This document shows, in pieces, positions 11,314 through 23,194 of a DNA stretch of 64,000 nt (its first letter is position 1; each line of letters begins with the position of its first letter). The position numbers were made by a program, and so were the translations under genes. The notes under the pieces were generated by a model. The model had not been told where the DNA came from. It did no database searches and saw only the letters and a program-made list of their open reading frames with translations. This DNA is from Alligator mississippiensis (lineage: Eukaryota > Chordata > Crocodylia > Alligatoridae): the NCBI RefSeq assembly GCF_030867095.1, contig NC_081831.1:71686716-71750715 (forward strand), in the 5' to 3' direction.

Positions 11314-12060
11314 TATTTGAAGGAAAACAGGCAATGGAAAAGATGAGCTCTTCTTTCTGAACTAAAAAGGCTTCTTTCTCTCTAAACAGGTTCCTTAAGC
11401 TGAACTGAAGACAGAAGGCAGATAATGGCAACAGTTATCATGAGCAGCAATGCTGGATTTCTGCCTCTGTCCTCCACCTGACAGAACCGCCATGGATGTT
11501 AATCCTCTTTTCTCTTTCTAGTTGTCCATGAGAATCGACTGTCTCTGTCTCGTCTGCAGCATATGCAGTTAGCTTGCGCAAACTCCAATCACCCATTAAG
11601 GTCAATTGTATCAGTAGTTACTGCCTGCTGGGAGAACGTATCATCAATCAGTTTCTTTGACTCTGGGCCAGCTCCAGCCCAGGCACTGATGCATACCGCA
11701 GCTGAGGAATGAAAAGCTGGTGCCGCAGATGGCCCACCTCAAGGGACAAAGCTCCTTCTTACCCTTCCCAAAAGGAACAGAGATGGTGATTTGCAGAGGT
11801 GGGTAAAATGAAACATGTCAAGGTGAGTTTTAGGATGCACCCAAAATTTTGCTCAAAGATGAACCCAAAATATTGCTCAAAGATGAGCCCAAAATAGCCC
11901 ACCACTTCAAGAAGGAAGTCTAATGCTTGGAATTCAGGGGAAATACTTTTGCAAGCAAGTACTGTCTCCTCAGAAGATTTTCCCATTAGGTGTGAAATGG
12001 GGAATTTCAATTTTTGTCGTATAGTACAAACCAAAAGGAGTAATGCATTTACCTGCATTT
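11314..12060. other. Non-coding, nothing recognised
   Basis: No recognisable gene or repeat. 11820-11900 contains a short imperfect tandem built on AAAATTTTGCTCAAAGATGA and AAAATATTGCTCAAAGATGA, which makes a minus-strand frame look repetitive (FGLIFEQYFGFIFEQNFG). Confidence 0.45.
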
Positions 12061-12099
12061 TGCATATTATCTTATATTCCACCCCGCAGAGCACATACA

Positions 12100-12250
12100 C
12101 ACCAGCAGACTCTCCCTATATCTGAAGAAGGGTATTTGTGCCTGAAAGCTTGCAGAGAACAATTTTCCCAACTATTTAGTTGGTCAAATAAAAGATGTCA
12201 CATTTACCCAAAGAGCCTTGTCTGCCTATGCTCTCAACAAAGAACTCATG
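12100..12250 (+). repeat. Dispersed retroelement tail with decayed hammerhead-like core
   Basis: CTGAAGA (12122-12128) is followed by a GGGTATTTGTGCC hairpin-like stretch and GAAA at 12144-12147, then GC-TTGC. The remaining downstream UH position does not fit, so the core is broken. The following sequence (CCAACTATTTAGTTGGTC, with its own short hairpin, then AATAAAAGATGTCACATTTACCC) belongs to a dispersed repeat I recognise from crocodilian-type DNA. It is probably the terminal part of a Penelope-like element. Confidence 0.45.
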
Positions 12251-14030
12251 GCAGATCAGTTGGTTATAGACAAGAAAAGGTTGAATAAAAGTGGAAGACT
12301 AACTGTATGCCATTTACAAGACCCACTTCCAGCTGCAACATATAATTTCTTTCTGTGCCTCAGCATGTACAGTGCATCAACAGCCTTCCCTATATGCTCT
12401 TCAAATAAATTTGAGTTAATAAGCATTAGGGAACCTAATGGAATCTACAATCTGCTGCAACTTACTCTATATTTGGCCCAATGATTTAAAAATAGTTGTT
12501 AAATGTTTTAAAAAATCTTTTGTGTGTGCCATGATTAAAAGCTAACACAACTCACAAAATGCAGTGAGTGTGTGTTGGACCCCAAACTTAATGAACGAGC
12601 TCTTTCTTTTCCTGAATTGTACAAGAGTCCATAATTATCCCCAGCAAGTACATTTTGCGTATGGATGAAGAAGGCACTACAATACTTCGCCATTTCCAGG
12701 ATCAATTTATGTACATAATAAAAAGTAAAAAAACAGTCATTGTGACTGCTGTCATGTATAACAATAATTGGCTCATTAACCTATAGTATACCATCCGGTT
12801 CCCATTATCAAGGTCAAATACAAAAATGGATGAAATTCTATACCCATGTCATATTTTACAGAGAGGAAGACATGCCTCATTTACTGATTCTGTATGAATA
12901 CCCACGCTATTAATGCTACGGTAAGGCTTTTAAGGGCCTGAGAACAGACTGAGGAAAAGAAAAAAGAAAACCAAACACACAGAGAAAAGTGCCATGTACT
13001 TTTATTATTACTGTCTAGTGAGCATGTGAGACCCTCAAGTACTGATTTATTATACCGCGATAAACACAGTGCTGCAAAGTTCCTCCTTCAGTTCCTAAGA
13101 AATAAACAAAGAGAAAATCTTGTTAAATCCCTACTGTGCCCTACAAACTTCACCATGGGCAGCAGATCATTTTAGCTGATCACACTAAAAAAAGTTTATT
13201 CCATTTGGCAACCAGGTCATGGCCTACAAAGTTATAAGCCAAATGCTAGAGCAAAAAAACAAACAAACAAATCCCCATTATTGATACCCACTCAAAGCCA
13301 ATGACATATAAACTGTTAGCATCAGGAAATTCCTCTGTGTTATGTGTTTGTAAGATGCCTAGCAAAATCTACTTCTTGATTGGTGCTCTGATGTCCTACT
13401 GTAATCCAAATAGTAAATAACAACAGAGTTGCTTTGCAAAACTGGCACAAAAGCAATTCTATCACAAGGATCCATTCTCTCTCATGGATAGAATGAATAA
13501 ATCTGGTGAAATATTCTTGCTAATGCTATCTGAATTGCCAAAAGGTAGGAAAAAGTAAGAAAAGATAGAGAGATCTCTCTTCTGGTGAGCCTATTTTCTT
13601 TCAGGTTGGGGCTAGGGTTTCCAACCCAAGAATGTTTTTAATGACAAGCTGGAAACTTTTTACTAACAACCAAACTTTTTTACTGACCTGTTTTACAGAA
13701 TGTAAACGTAATCCATCTGCCAGGCCCTGGAAAGCAGTAACAAGGGATGGGTTCAAAATTAGGAATTTACCACACACTTCCTAAATCTGGCTTGAGCCTA
13801 CCCACCCAGAAACCTGGGCAAACACATTTCAACTGGTGTTCTAATGTGAACAAATGTGTCTGCTATTAAACATTAAGTGAAACCAAACACTGAAACCTTC
13901 GTCCCACTCTTGCCACTCTTTCCTCTCCAAGACAGTCACTTCCCCTCCCTTTGCATTCCCCCTTCACCCTCTTCAACAGGGTTTGCCCTTAGGTGCAGTA
14001 AAGGGTCTTGCTTGCTGCCACAATGTCTCC
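12251..14030. other. Non-coding stretch, nothing recognised
   Basis: Mostly AT-rich sequence with no recognisable gene. A short (AAAC)n-like run lies at about 13254-13272. Polypurine and polypyrimidine tracts are common but unremarkable. Confidence 0.45.
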
Positions 14031-14570
14031 AGTTAAATCAGGGGCAGGGGAGGCTCCAGGGTTGCTCTTGCCCCATGTCTGTTAGCAACAGTGTGGGGTG
14101 CCAGGCTGGGCAGGCTGTGTAGGTCACTCCTTTCAGGAGCTCCTGCTCCCTGCCCAGTCCCCCCAGGCCCTCCCATTCTGCCTCTACACCAGTGGTCCCC
14201 ACACCCTGATACCCCTGACCACTCTCCCCACCCCACCCCACAACCTTACCCCTGCCCACCCCACTTCCCCCATTCTGGCATGGACCCCACTCACCGCCTT
14301 TCCCCACTGCTGACCTGCAGTTCTGTTCTGGCTGCAATGCTCCCCTCCCTGGCCTGCCTGTGGCTGCACAGCTGATGGTCATTGCAAGCAGGCAATGGCT
14401 GGTGCATGCTGTGGGAGAACATGGCTGAGGGCAGCGTCTGGGGACTAGGGAGGCTTTCACGGGCCATGAAGCCCTGATAAAGGGTTCCCTGCAGGGCACT
14501 GAGCTCTGCTCCTGCTCAGACACAAGGTGGCTCTGCTCCTCCTCTGCCTGTCCATTAACACACGCATCAT
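14031..14570. other. GC-rich island-like block, unassigned
   Basis: A GC-rich block in an otherwise AT-rich neighbourhood, open in several frames on both strands (for example 183 residues on the minus strand at 14038-14589). The composition is C-runs on one strand and the frames have no domain, so I do not call a gene. CAGTGGTCCCCA (about 14189) and its partner TCTGGGGACTA (about 14434) may be the decayed ends of a hAT-like element of about 250 bp, but no duplication supports it. Confidence 0.3.
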
Positions 14571-16565
14571 TTTGATAGTGGAACCTCAATTAAAGTCATG
14601 GTTTCTTAGATTTTCTTTTCTTTTACAGACAGTTCAGTTTTCATTACATAGTAAAGACAAGTGTTCTTAGTACTTTTGGGGGGACAGGTGGGAACCCTGA
14701 TTGGGGCACTGATGCAGGAAACGTTACGGTAATTGAAGTATGGACTCCATTCAACTGTGGGGTGGGGAGAGAAGAAGCAGCTTACAATAAGCACTTAAAC
14801 TCCTGCTCCTCCAGGGGTGTGGTTGTGGAGGACTGTCCAAACAAATGTTAATGGAAAGGGAGAAGGCTGACTCCCCAAATGCTTTCACATGGGACAGGCT
14901 GTTCCAAACTCGGAATTATGCAACTTAGTTCAAAAATAAGTTATCACTTTGAGGAAAAAGAATGACTTATAAAACTTGAACAAATTTGAGGAGGATGCAA
15001 GGGGCAGGCATTTCAGATTGCATTATCAAGAAGATGCAATGGAGCCCAGGCTGAGAACTTATAGTAAAGACCGTACTTTAAAATGCCGTGATGTCACAGA
15101 GGATTATTAATAGTGAGAATCCCTGCTGCACAGGATGCTGTATGGTTTATGCTTTATAGGAAGTGCCTAATGGTCCATGATGCTAACAAGAAGTGGCTTT
15201 ATTGGGATACGGCATAAATGGATATAAACAACTCATTTAAGAACATATTTCCAGACAAATCTATTTTCCTATGCTATTTTTATACGAGCTGGTAAAACGC
15301 TCTCCCTCTGAGTAATAATTGTGCATGGCATATCATATGTTAATTGCAGTGCAGATTGATTTATTCTTTTTTTGTGCCAAACCTTCCAAGCCAAATTATA
15401 ACTAAAGTGCATTGCATGAGCTAAAGGAGTGGCCTAGTTGTAAAGGAGCTAAGATTGCCACCCCTTCCCACCAGAAGAAAGTGTTTTACTTCAGAAACAT
15501 CATTATTTCATTTAGAACTAATATATTGCACTGCAATTTATGCTCACGTGGTTATATCAATTAAGAATAGCTCTGCCTGCCATGATAATGGTCACCCAAA
15601 ATGCTGACCCATACAGGTGATTTGGAAAGCACTGTCTCTTGCATGCACTAGTAGAGACTCTTGTTAAATTCAGCTGGTATAGAATGAAGTCCACAGGTTG
15701 AGTTGAGTTGACATGTTGACAGGCTTCCACGCAATGACAAACTCATGTTCTCCCGAGTCCTATGGTCTGTACTGCAAACTATGATGGAGATTACCATAGC
15801 TAAAAACTACATTTGAGAAAAATCCTGGTCCCATTTAAGTCAGTGTGAGTTTTACCATTGACTTCTGTGGGGCCAAGATTTGACTGCTGCCTTGGAAAAT
15901 GTAAAAGGTCTGATTAAATTGTTATAAATTTATGATTCAATTATTAGCTGTTACTAGTAGGTATAGCTAAGCCATGGACATCTTTATGAGAGAGTAGCTG
16001 TTGCTTATCTGATGATGAGGAGGAGAATAAATAAGAATATGATACTGATGTGTTCCATCAATAAAGCAGATACATACTGAAAATGGCAGAACACAGAGCT
16101 ACACATAAGACAGATAAAAATGCAATATATTTGTTGTACCTTTCTCCTGACAAGTGTACAAGTGTGTGGCTTGGACATTTGCATGCCGATATGCCAGGCA
16201 GTCCGAACCATGTACTGCAACACTTGCAGCTAAATGGCAGTTTTGTGATTGAGTTTCAATTTATTTGAGATTCAAAGTTGTGAGTAAAATTATGCCTATG
16301 ATTCATTAATTTGAAGTCTGGCAAGTATCATTACGCAGAAATTTGCATACAAAAGGTGCTGCTTTTTAAATACTTATGACAGTAAAAAATAAATGAGTGT
16401 ACAAATAACAGTTTGCATGAATATGCATATGGCTTAATGGGAGTATTATTTAATCCTTTCCTAAAATTTGCCTAAACCAGTGAGGATCACAGATGGCCCT
16501 CAGGAGACTCTGGTGTCTCCTAAATCACCAATTCTAAAGCCTGCAATGCAGACTTTGGCACAGCT
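14571..16565. other. Non-coding; one old dispersed repeat
   Basis: No gene recognised. 15820-15885 (CCTGGTCCCATTTAAGTC, then CCATTGACTTCTGTGGGGCC) is a decayed copy of an old amniote dispersed repeat. The same word type recurs near 7020, 23760, 35290 and 62600. The rest is AT-rich and anonymous. Confidence 0.45.
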
Positions 16566-17495
16566 ATAGTTTATTCTTCTCAGTGATTTCAATGCCAGAG
16601 TCAGAAGGGACTCTAACCTCTGGAACAGAATCATCAGCAGGGAAGGAGCAGAAAAGGTCAACACCAATGGCATCCTCCTCTTGAACAAATGCACGCAACA
16701 TGGACTCACCATCACCAACACCCTGTTCCACCAAAAAAACAGGCACAGGATATCATGGCAAAACTCATGATCTAAGCATTGGCACCTGATTGACTATGTC
16801 ATCATCTATGCCTGGGATTGCAAAGATGTCTGAATCACCCAAATTATGCTAGGACCTGATGACTGCTGGACAGATAATTGACTCATTTGTTCAGTTATGC
16901 CACTCAAACTGGGTTTTAAACAACGGCTGCAGCAGAAGCAATGCTGAGGGAAGATCAAAGTTGGAGGACTCAAGGACCCAAGTAAATGAGACCTCTTCCA
17001 CTACTGTCTCAATCAAAAACCGATGAATTCCAATCAACAACCATGGGAGAATGTCAGCAGTGAGTGGGGTGCCCTCAAGCCACTGTTACTAGTGCCTGTG
17101 AGAAGAGACTTGGATTCTCTACCAGGAAACATCAAGACTTCTTTGATGAGAATGACCAGGATTTTCAAGAGTTGATCAATCACAAGTGCAAGGCCTTTTG
17201 TGCTTGCAAACAACACCAACTCCAAGCAAAAGAAATTGAATCTCCAGCAAGCTGGGGAAGTCCAAAGGAGGACACGTGATACAAAGAAGAAATGGTGGGA
17301 AGACAAGGCTGAGATTCAACAACTTCTTAACATCCACAATATGTACAGTTTTTCCAGTGCCTCTAAAGCCATCTATGGTCTGATCACTCAGAAAGCATCT
17401 CCCTTGAGACCTAAGGATTCAGGAGACCTGATCAGGAAAAGGGGAGCCATCAAAACTCATTAGAATGAGCATTTTAAAGACTTTCTCAATTGAGA
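16566..17495 (+). mobile_element. LINE-A, second copy (endonuclease to linker, decayed)
   Basis: This aligns base by base with 915-1665 of the first LINE-A copy. Shared words include LLSDFNARVRRDSNLWN (LGDFN motif changed to LSDFN), SKHWHL-DYV, and the linker around GAAACATCAAGA and GTTGATCAATCACAAGTGCA. It ends near CTCAATTGAGA (17483-17493), which pairs with 2274-2284 of the first copy. It therefore also covers the uninterrupted CR1 insertion site (17320-17360). It is truncated at both ends and broken by stops. The frame 17200-17463 is only a readable piece of the linker. Confidence 0.85.
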
Positions 17496-19617
17496 CACAT
17501 GGGTCCACAAGGCCTGTGTGACTAGCCACGTCCACTGGCTCAATGACACTGGATCCAAGCTGCAAGGCAAGATAGCTATACACCAGCTTCACAGTTTGCT
17601 TCCATCCTGGTGCAAGCCTAGCTCCTCAGAGTAAGCTAAAGCAAACTGAAGGCTGCTCTACCTTACACAAGCTGCTAACAGCCTCCAGACATGATCTGAG
17701 AGCCATGGAGAAATCTAATACAATTATATTTTTGCCACTGTCTTAAAGTACTGCAATATGATCTCAATGTGAAAACTCCTTTGTGCATGCAAAGCAAATA
17801 TGTATATTGGTTTATTTGTATGTGCAAGCATTCACAGGTCCCCGCTGTGCAGAGGTAGCCCACACTACTCAGCTTTGTTTAGACAAGTGAAAGCCTCCTC
17901 TTCTCTGCATATGTTAGTGTCCTCATTGTTAGAGGGGTAGTTGGGCCTTTCAGTAAAGTGGCTTTTGATCAGAAAATGCCAGTTTGTAAAATCATCAATT
18001 TTGCTATAGGAAAACTAAAACATTTTCCACAGGATGGGAAAGCCATTTCACCCTTAGGATGGAGACTTTTCCTTGTGGATGGTAGGGGAGCTTGGGGCTA
18101 AAACCCAGGTATGGGCCTAGGTCACCTGTGCAGTGAAGACATATAGACACAGCGGGCATGTTTATGGCACCACAAAATGCACCTGGCTCATGTCTGTACA
18201 TGGCCTAGGGGATAGGGTGAGGATTTCCTCTAAGCCTACAGACTAAGTAGCTACTATTTTAGTTATTGCACACTGGAAAAAAATCTTCTTGAAATTAGGG
18301 CTTCTTAAAAATACCAGTCTATTGGTAGCCTTTTACAGATGTTTGGGGCAGCGATCCCAGCTCCTTCACCTTCTGGTAAAGTTTTAGGCAGATTAAAGGT
18401 ATTCAAGCCATTTCATTAATGAGGCTATTTACAGTCTTTATGGAAAGAAAAGAACATACGTCGGGTTGGTATCAAATTATTTATACACTGTAGCCTTGGC
18501 TGGTGTTTTACCAATATCCTTCTCATTGTTTGCAAGCAAGTAAAGAGAGATGATCACACGAAAACTGAACGGTATACCAACAAGAAGATTTTCAACTGTG
18601 AGGCAAGCATGTGACTTTAGGACCAAACCTCTTTCCTGACAGATACGCATAACATTTCATGATAAAGTTAACTGGAGTTACATTTATAAGACAGAATAAT
18701 GTGGCTCTTAGATAATTTGTGTGGGTTTTTTTAAATTTCATCATGAAGTTCCTTGATCAATGCTGTGCCTGTACCCATTATTGCAGACAGCAAAGTTACA
18801 CAGTTATAAGCAAGTTCACCAACCTAGAAAAGATGTATGGACTACAGTGTTAGCGACAGGAATGATATAATGATGCTAGCGGCATCCTGCGGCCAAGACT
18901 TGAGTTCAGAGTTAAGAGGATGATTCCTTCATTCAGTATTCGCTATCCATTCATTTTATTTTGCCCTTGCCAACTTGGGGCATGGTTTAAGATTTTAATC
19001 TTCCTATATTGCTCAACTTGTTTCCACGGTTCATTTAGTTGCTACAGATAAATAAATATTTAAAAACCACATACAACAGTTTCGGGTCTGTGCATGCAGC
19101 TGTGTAGGGCGTACGTTATCCAATGCCCATGGCACCAGCTTCCAGAAACTTTGCTGTACCCTCCCTAATGCTATTCATATAATGTGATTTTTTCCAAGTT
19201 TGGCTTTCAGGGAGACCTTTCACCCGTTTCCAAAAAAGTAGGTCATCCCTCCATTCATTAGTGATCAGGGCAGTATATATTAGCATGAGATGTCTGGAAA
19301 GGAAACAGAGCAACAGCCAGTGCATTAATAACACAGTAAAAATACAATGTGTGACTGTATGTGTAATGTGCAGAATCAGGTCGTACCTATATGAGGCAGA
19401 GTTGGACTAAGAACATAGCATTTCAATATTGATCTGAATTAAATTTAAACTAGGACACAAAGTTTTGGTAACACCAAAATCTGGCGAACACTTTTTAGGC
19501 AGATTGAATCTTAAATGGTGGAAACCTACAACATCTCTTTAGCAAAATCATATTGAAAAATAAAACCCACATGAGACTGAAACTTCTGCCTCTTGAGCTA
19601 AAATCTCTGGAGTCACT
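17496..19617. other. Non-coding, nothing recognised
   Basis: About 2.1 kb of anonymous sequence between the LINE-A fragment and a MITE. No conserved frame, splice pattern or named repeat is visible. Confidence 0.45.
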
Positions 19618-19874
19618 GGGTGCATCCACATATACACCTGACTGCACAGTTGTTACTGAGCAGTTATTTAATACTTGCTTTAGCAAATACTAAATGACTG
19701 CACAGTAACTGCTGGTACTGCACAGTCCTGGCACGGCACAGGTTATTTCCAACCCAACTGTGCAGTAGCAACGAGCTACCGTGCAGTAGCAGCAGCATCG
19801 CGGTTCTTGCCCACTGATGCTACATCACTGTAGCTCGTCACTACGGTGTCAAAGCACCTCGTGTAGATGCACCC
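19618..19874. mobile_element. MITE, 257 bp, 3-bp duplication ACT
   Basis: The ends are inverted repeats: GGGTGCATCCACATATACACC on the left, and GGGTGCATCTACACGAGG as the reverse complement of the right. ACT lies directly outside both ends (19615-19617 and 19875-19877). The interior is a series of TGCACAGT/ACTGTGCAGTAGC words facing each other, so much of the element can fold on itself. There is no coding capacity. A 3-bp duplication suits PIF/Harbinger-type elements; crocodilian MITEs of this general kind have been described under the name Chompy. The family match is inferred. Confidence 0.7.
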
Positions 19875-19877
19875 ACT

Positions 19878-22470
19878 GAGTCTGCATCTACATTATGGTA
19901 TGGTTTGACAGAGTTCAACTGTGTTGATATAAGCTCTTCAGAAACAAACAGGAAAATGTGTTTCTGCCCCAGTTCTTGACATTTCCATCTGTAGGTAATG
20001 CAGGTAGGAGTTAATTGAGCGAGGATAGTAGTTACCGCAGCATGATCTTAAGGTGATCTGTTGTAGTATATAGCAGTTTCAAATACTTGGGCCTCTACAC
20101 ATGTATCCTGGTTTTTAAACTTGCTTTATGCTTTACTCGTCATCAGGTTAGTACAATTATAGCCAAGAAGTAAAAAGTATATGGCCATGTGGCATGCTTA
20201 CAGGATTGCTAGGTATTTATCATGAAAGTGGACATTCTGTTTCCAATCCAATCATTAAACGTCTGGCTAGTGTCATTAAGCAGACCTTGCATTGCCAGGA
20301 ATGCTGATGCATAAAACAAAAGACAATCAAGACATTTGAAAAAAAAAGGGGGGGGGGAAGTGTATAAAACTTGCACATTGCCTTGGTCAAAGGAACAAAC
20401 ACCATTTCATCTATGGCTGGTCAGAGTTCTCCTACATAATGCCTGGCTTCCACTCCCTCCATTGCTCAGGCTGCAATAGCAGCCAGAGTCTCCTGGGTCT
20501 TCCCTCCTGCCTTCAGCTTTTGCTGCTTGCCCCCACCCCAAGTGCAGCCGAGCCTGCTTGGGGAAGGAGAAGATGAGACTGGGAACCTGGGTGATGGTGT
20601 GTGGTGCTGATGTGCAGCCTGGAGAGGCCCGTAGCGTGCCCTGGTGTGACCCACAAGCCTCTGCTGGTGCAGTCTGCGGGTCCTTTGCCCCCCAGCTGCT
20701 TTAGAAACATTAAACATTAAAGGACGAACCTTCTCCACGTGAGGGTGCCGAGGGATACACTGAGCCTGCATCATTCTCAGACTTGAAAGCCGCACTTTGA
20801 TCTTATTTCTAATGTCTCAGGTTATTTGCTGTGCAGGAGTGCGTGAAGAAAGATCCTCCCCAGTGCAGAGACAAGCAGGGGTAAAGAGAAATGGCATCGG
20901 TCTGCAGATGCTCTCATCAAGCGGTGATTGGGGGAGAGGCATGAATCAAATGGGTCTCTAATAATGGGTAATGGTGAACTCCAACCAGTAGTTAAGTATT
21001 ATAGGACAGCTCCCTCCCTCTCCTTGCAGCTATGTCTGAAGCAGAGGGATTAATTATAAAATGGACATGCTTAGGAGCTGCCTTTTGGCTTCCAGAAAGC
21101 AGTGTCAGTGAGGCCTCTAAACCCCAGTGTAAGTAAACCCTTTTTATCTACGTGATTTCATTAAGCAGGGCATTTCTGAAAAGAGCTCCTCTCGCTTGGT
21201 ATGCTGCTGTCTTCAAGAGCTTCTTTGAATCCCCCTGGTGGGACTCAAACTCCCTGGTCTTGAACCCTGAGCAGCTGTGCCTTCGTGGAGGAGATGGAAT
21301 TACTACACTGCTGAATTAAAAGCTGTGACTAGCAGACAGAATAGGGAGGAAGGTAAATGTATTTTCAGCTGAATTTAGCAGGTTTAAAGGATTGGACCTG
21401 CATATGGGAAGCAAGACTATCCAGAGCTATAATGAATACTAGCAAACTTGGGAAGGGGCATAAAATCACAAGCTTCACAGTTTAAACCAATCTTGAATGA
21501 GGACAGAATAGGACAAGACCTTCATGGGCTCAAATTATCACCCTACCTCGAGATTTCTTTCGCCTTCCATTGAAGTGCATGGTGTCACTTAGCGACAGGT
21601 AGCTGGATTCGGAGGATGTGGGCTGATTCCCAGTACTGCAGTGGGTGGGGAGACTACACTAGCAAGTCATGGTAGTAACTCCTGCTTGCTCTGCAGCAAG
21701 GGAAGACCCCGAGCTCAGATAAATGAGGTTGCAGTGTATGGGAGGGACGGAGAGCTCCTTAAATCATGAACTCTAAGAGAAGATTCACAATTTAGCAAAG
21801 CATTAGCCACGTGGCTATAGCTACAACCAGCTGGACTCTGACTTCACTGTAGTTGATGGCAAACTGCTAACAAAGCTTAGCTTCTTCAGCAAACCTGGGT
21901 CAGAGGTGTAACAGTGCAACTCTACACCTGGGGCAGCTCTGCAGCACTGGCTCCTGCCAGGCCGCATGCAGTAGTACAACCAACAAACTACAGCAATGGC
22001 TATTTTTGCATCCCCTGCTTCACTCGCCCTCTCCCCCCAAAGTTGGCATCCCAGGCTGCTACTTGGACATCCCCTTCAGTTACACCACTGACCTAGATAA
22101 TCTCTCTTTTTTTTTTTTCCTTATAGAGTAGGTGCCAGACACCCACAGTTTGCACTGCAGCAATAAGAGAGAATGGCTGTCAGGTCCTCCTAGCTGACTA
22201 TGTTTTTATGCCCCTACACTTCCTTACCTGTACTGACAGATCCCGTTGTTTCTGCATTAATACTTAAACTACTTAAAACAGGGGGAAAAAAAACAAGCTC
22301 TAAAGGCATTACTAAAATAATAAAAAGAGCACCCACAAGTCATGTAGGCTCTGGGGAAAGCTCACATGAAAGGATGAAAAGAGAATGCAAAACTTTGAAC
22401 CTAGCAAGTCAAAAATGAGGACATCAATACTGCCTAGATCAGGTATATAGCCTCTGACTCGCACCATACT
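19878..22470. other. Non-coding with a GC-rich patch
   Basis: No gene recognised. A homopurine run (A then G, about 20338-20358) lies on the plus strand. A GC-rich patch at 20500-20700 gives overlapping minus-strand frames without known domains. Everything else is anonymous. Confidence 0.4.
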
Positions 22471-22473
22471 GTG

Positions 22474-22690
22474 AGGCATGTTGTAATGCACAGCTTTGTC
22501 ATCTCAGGATCCCAAAGCAACTTTGCTAATATTGCACAATTAAACCCCAAATCACCTATCTGATGGGTGCCATAAAGCGCCATACCAGCTCCCTGCTGCA
22601 CTGCACTTGGAAGTAAAGAGACTGCACTGCTGCAATCCTGGTAGATGGTAAATACAGAATTTCTAATGTTATCAGTTTCTAAAAGGTGCA
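22474..22690. repeat. Possible MIR/L2-like remnant
   Basis: CATCTCAGGATCCCAAAGCA (22499-22518) resembles the conserved part of MIR or L2-type tails (consensus like CTCAAAGCGCTTTACA). The match is short and the limits are arbitrary. Confidence 0.3.
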
Positions 22691-22703
22691 AGTTAGTCTA
22701 TGT

Positions 22704-23191
22704 GGGCACATCTACACATGCGCTTTAATGTGCAGTAGACTATTTTACTGTGTATTAAAGCGTCACAAAAAACTATGACATTACACTAATGTGCAGTAAA
22801 ACAGTCTATTGCACATCAAGCATCACTAAAACAGCATGCAAATGCGCTAGTGCACATTAGTGCAGTACTACCTCACGTTGGATGGTGCCTATACACGAGA
22901 GTAGAGGCTGCTCTGACACACTGTAATTAATTACTGCCTGTGCTAATCATGTAATTACAGAGTATGGTAATTACCGTGCTTCAGCCAGCATCTGCATCTC
23001 GTGTATCAGCATCCCCCTGCTTCAAAACAGCGGCGGGGGTGCTTTATCTAAAGTTCATCAAATGAGCTCTTGCAGCCATTCTAATTAAAGCATCCCCCAA
23101 AGCCACCCTTCGAGCAAGCACCCCACCCTTGGAGCCCAGAGGTGCTTAATGTGCTTTTAAAAGGTGCATTAATGCCCATGTAGATGGACCC
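22704..23191. mobile_element. MITE, 488 bp, 3-bp duplication TGT
   Basis: The left end is GGGCACATCTACACATGCGC and the reverse complement of the right end is GGGTCCATCTACATGGGC. TGT stands just outside each end (22701-22703 and 23192-23194). The interior repeats the word TTAATGTGCAGTAGACTATTT and its complements, making subterminal hairpins. There is no transposase. It shares the end type and interior words with the elements at 56794 and 61333. Confidence 0.75.
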
Positions 23192-23194
23192 TGT

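Noticed and set aside
14189..14440. Possible hAT element with CAGTGGTCCCCA ends
   Set aside because: The partner end is weak and no 8-bp duplication is found.
14038..14589. 183-residue minus-strand frame in a GC-rich block
   Set aside because: C-run composition opens several frames at once; no domain, and the block may be a decayed hAT-like element.
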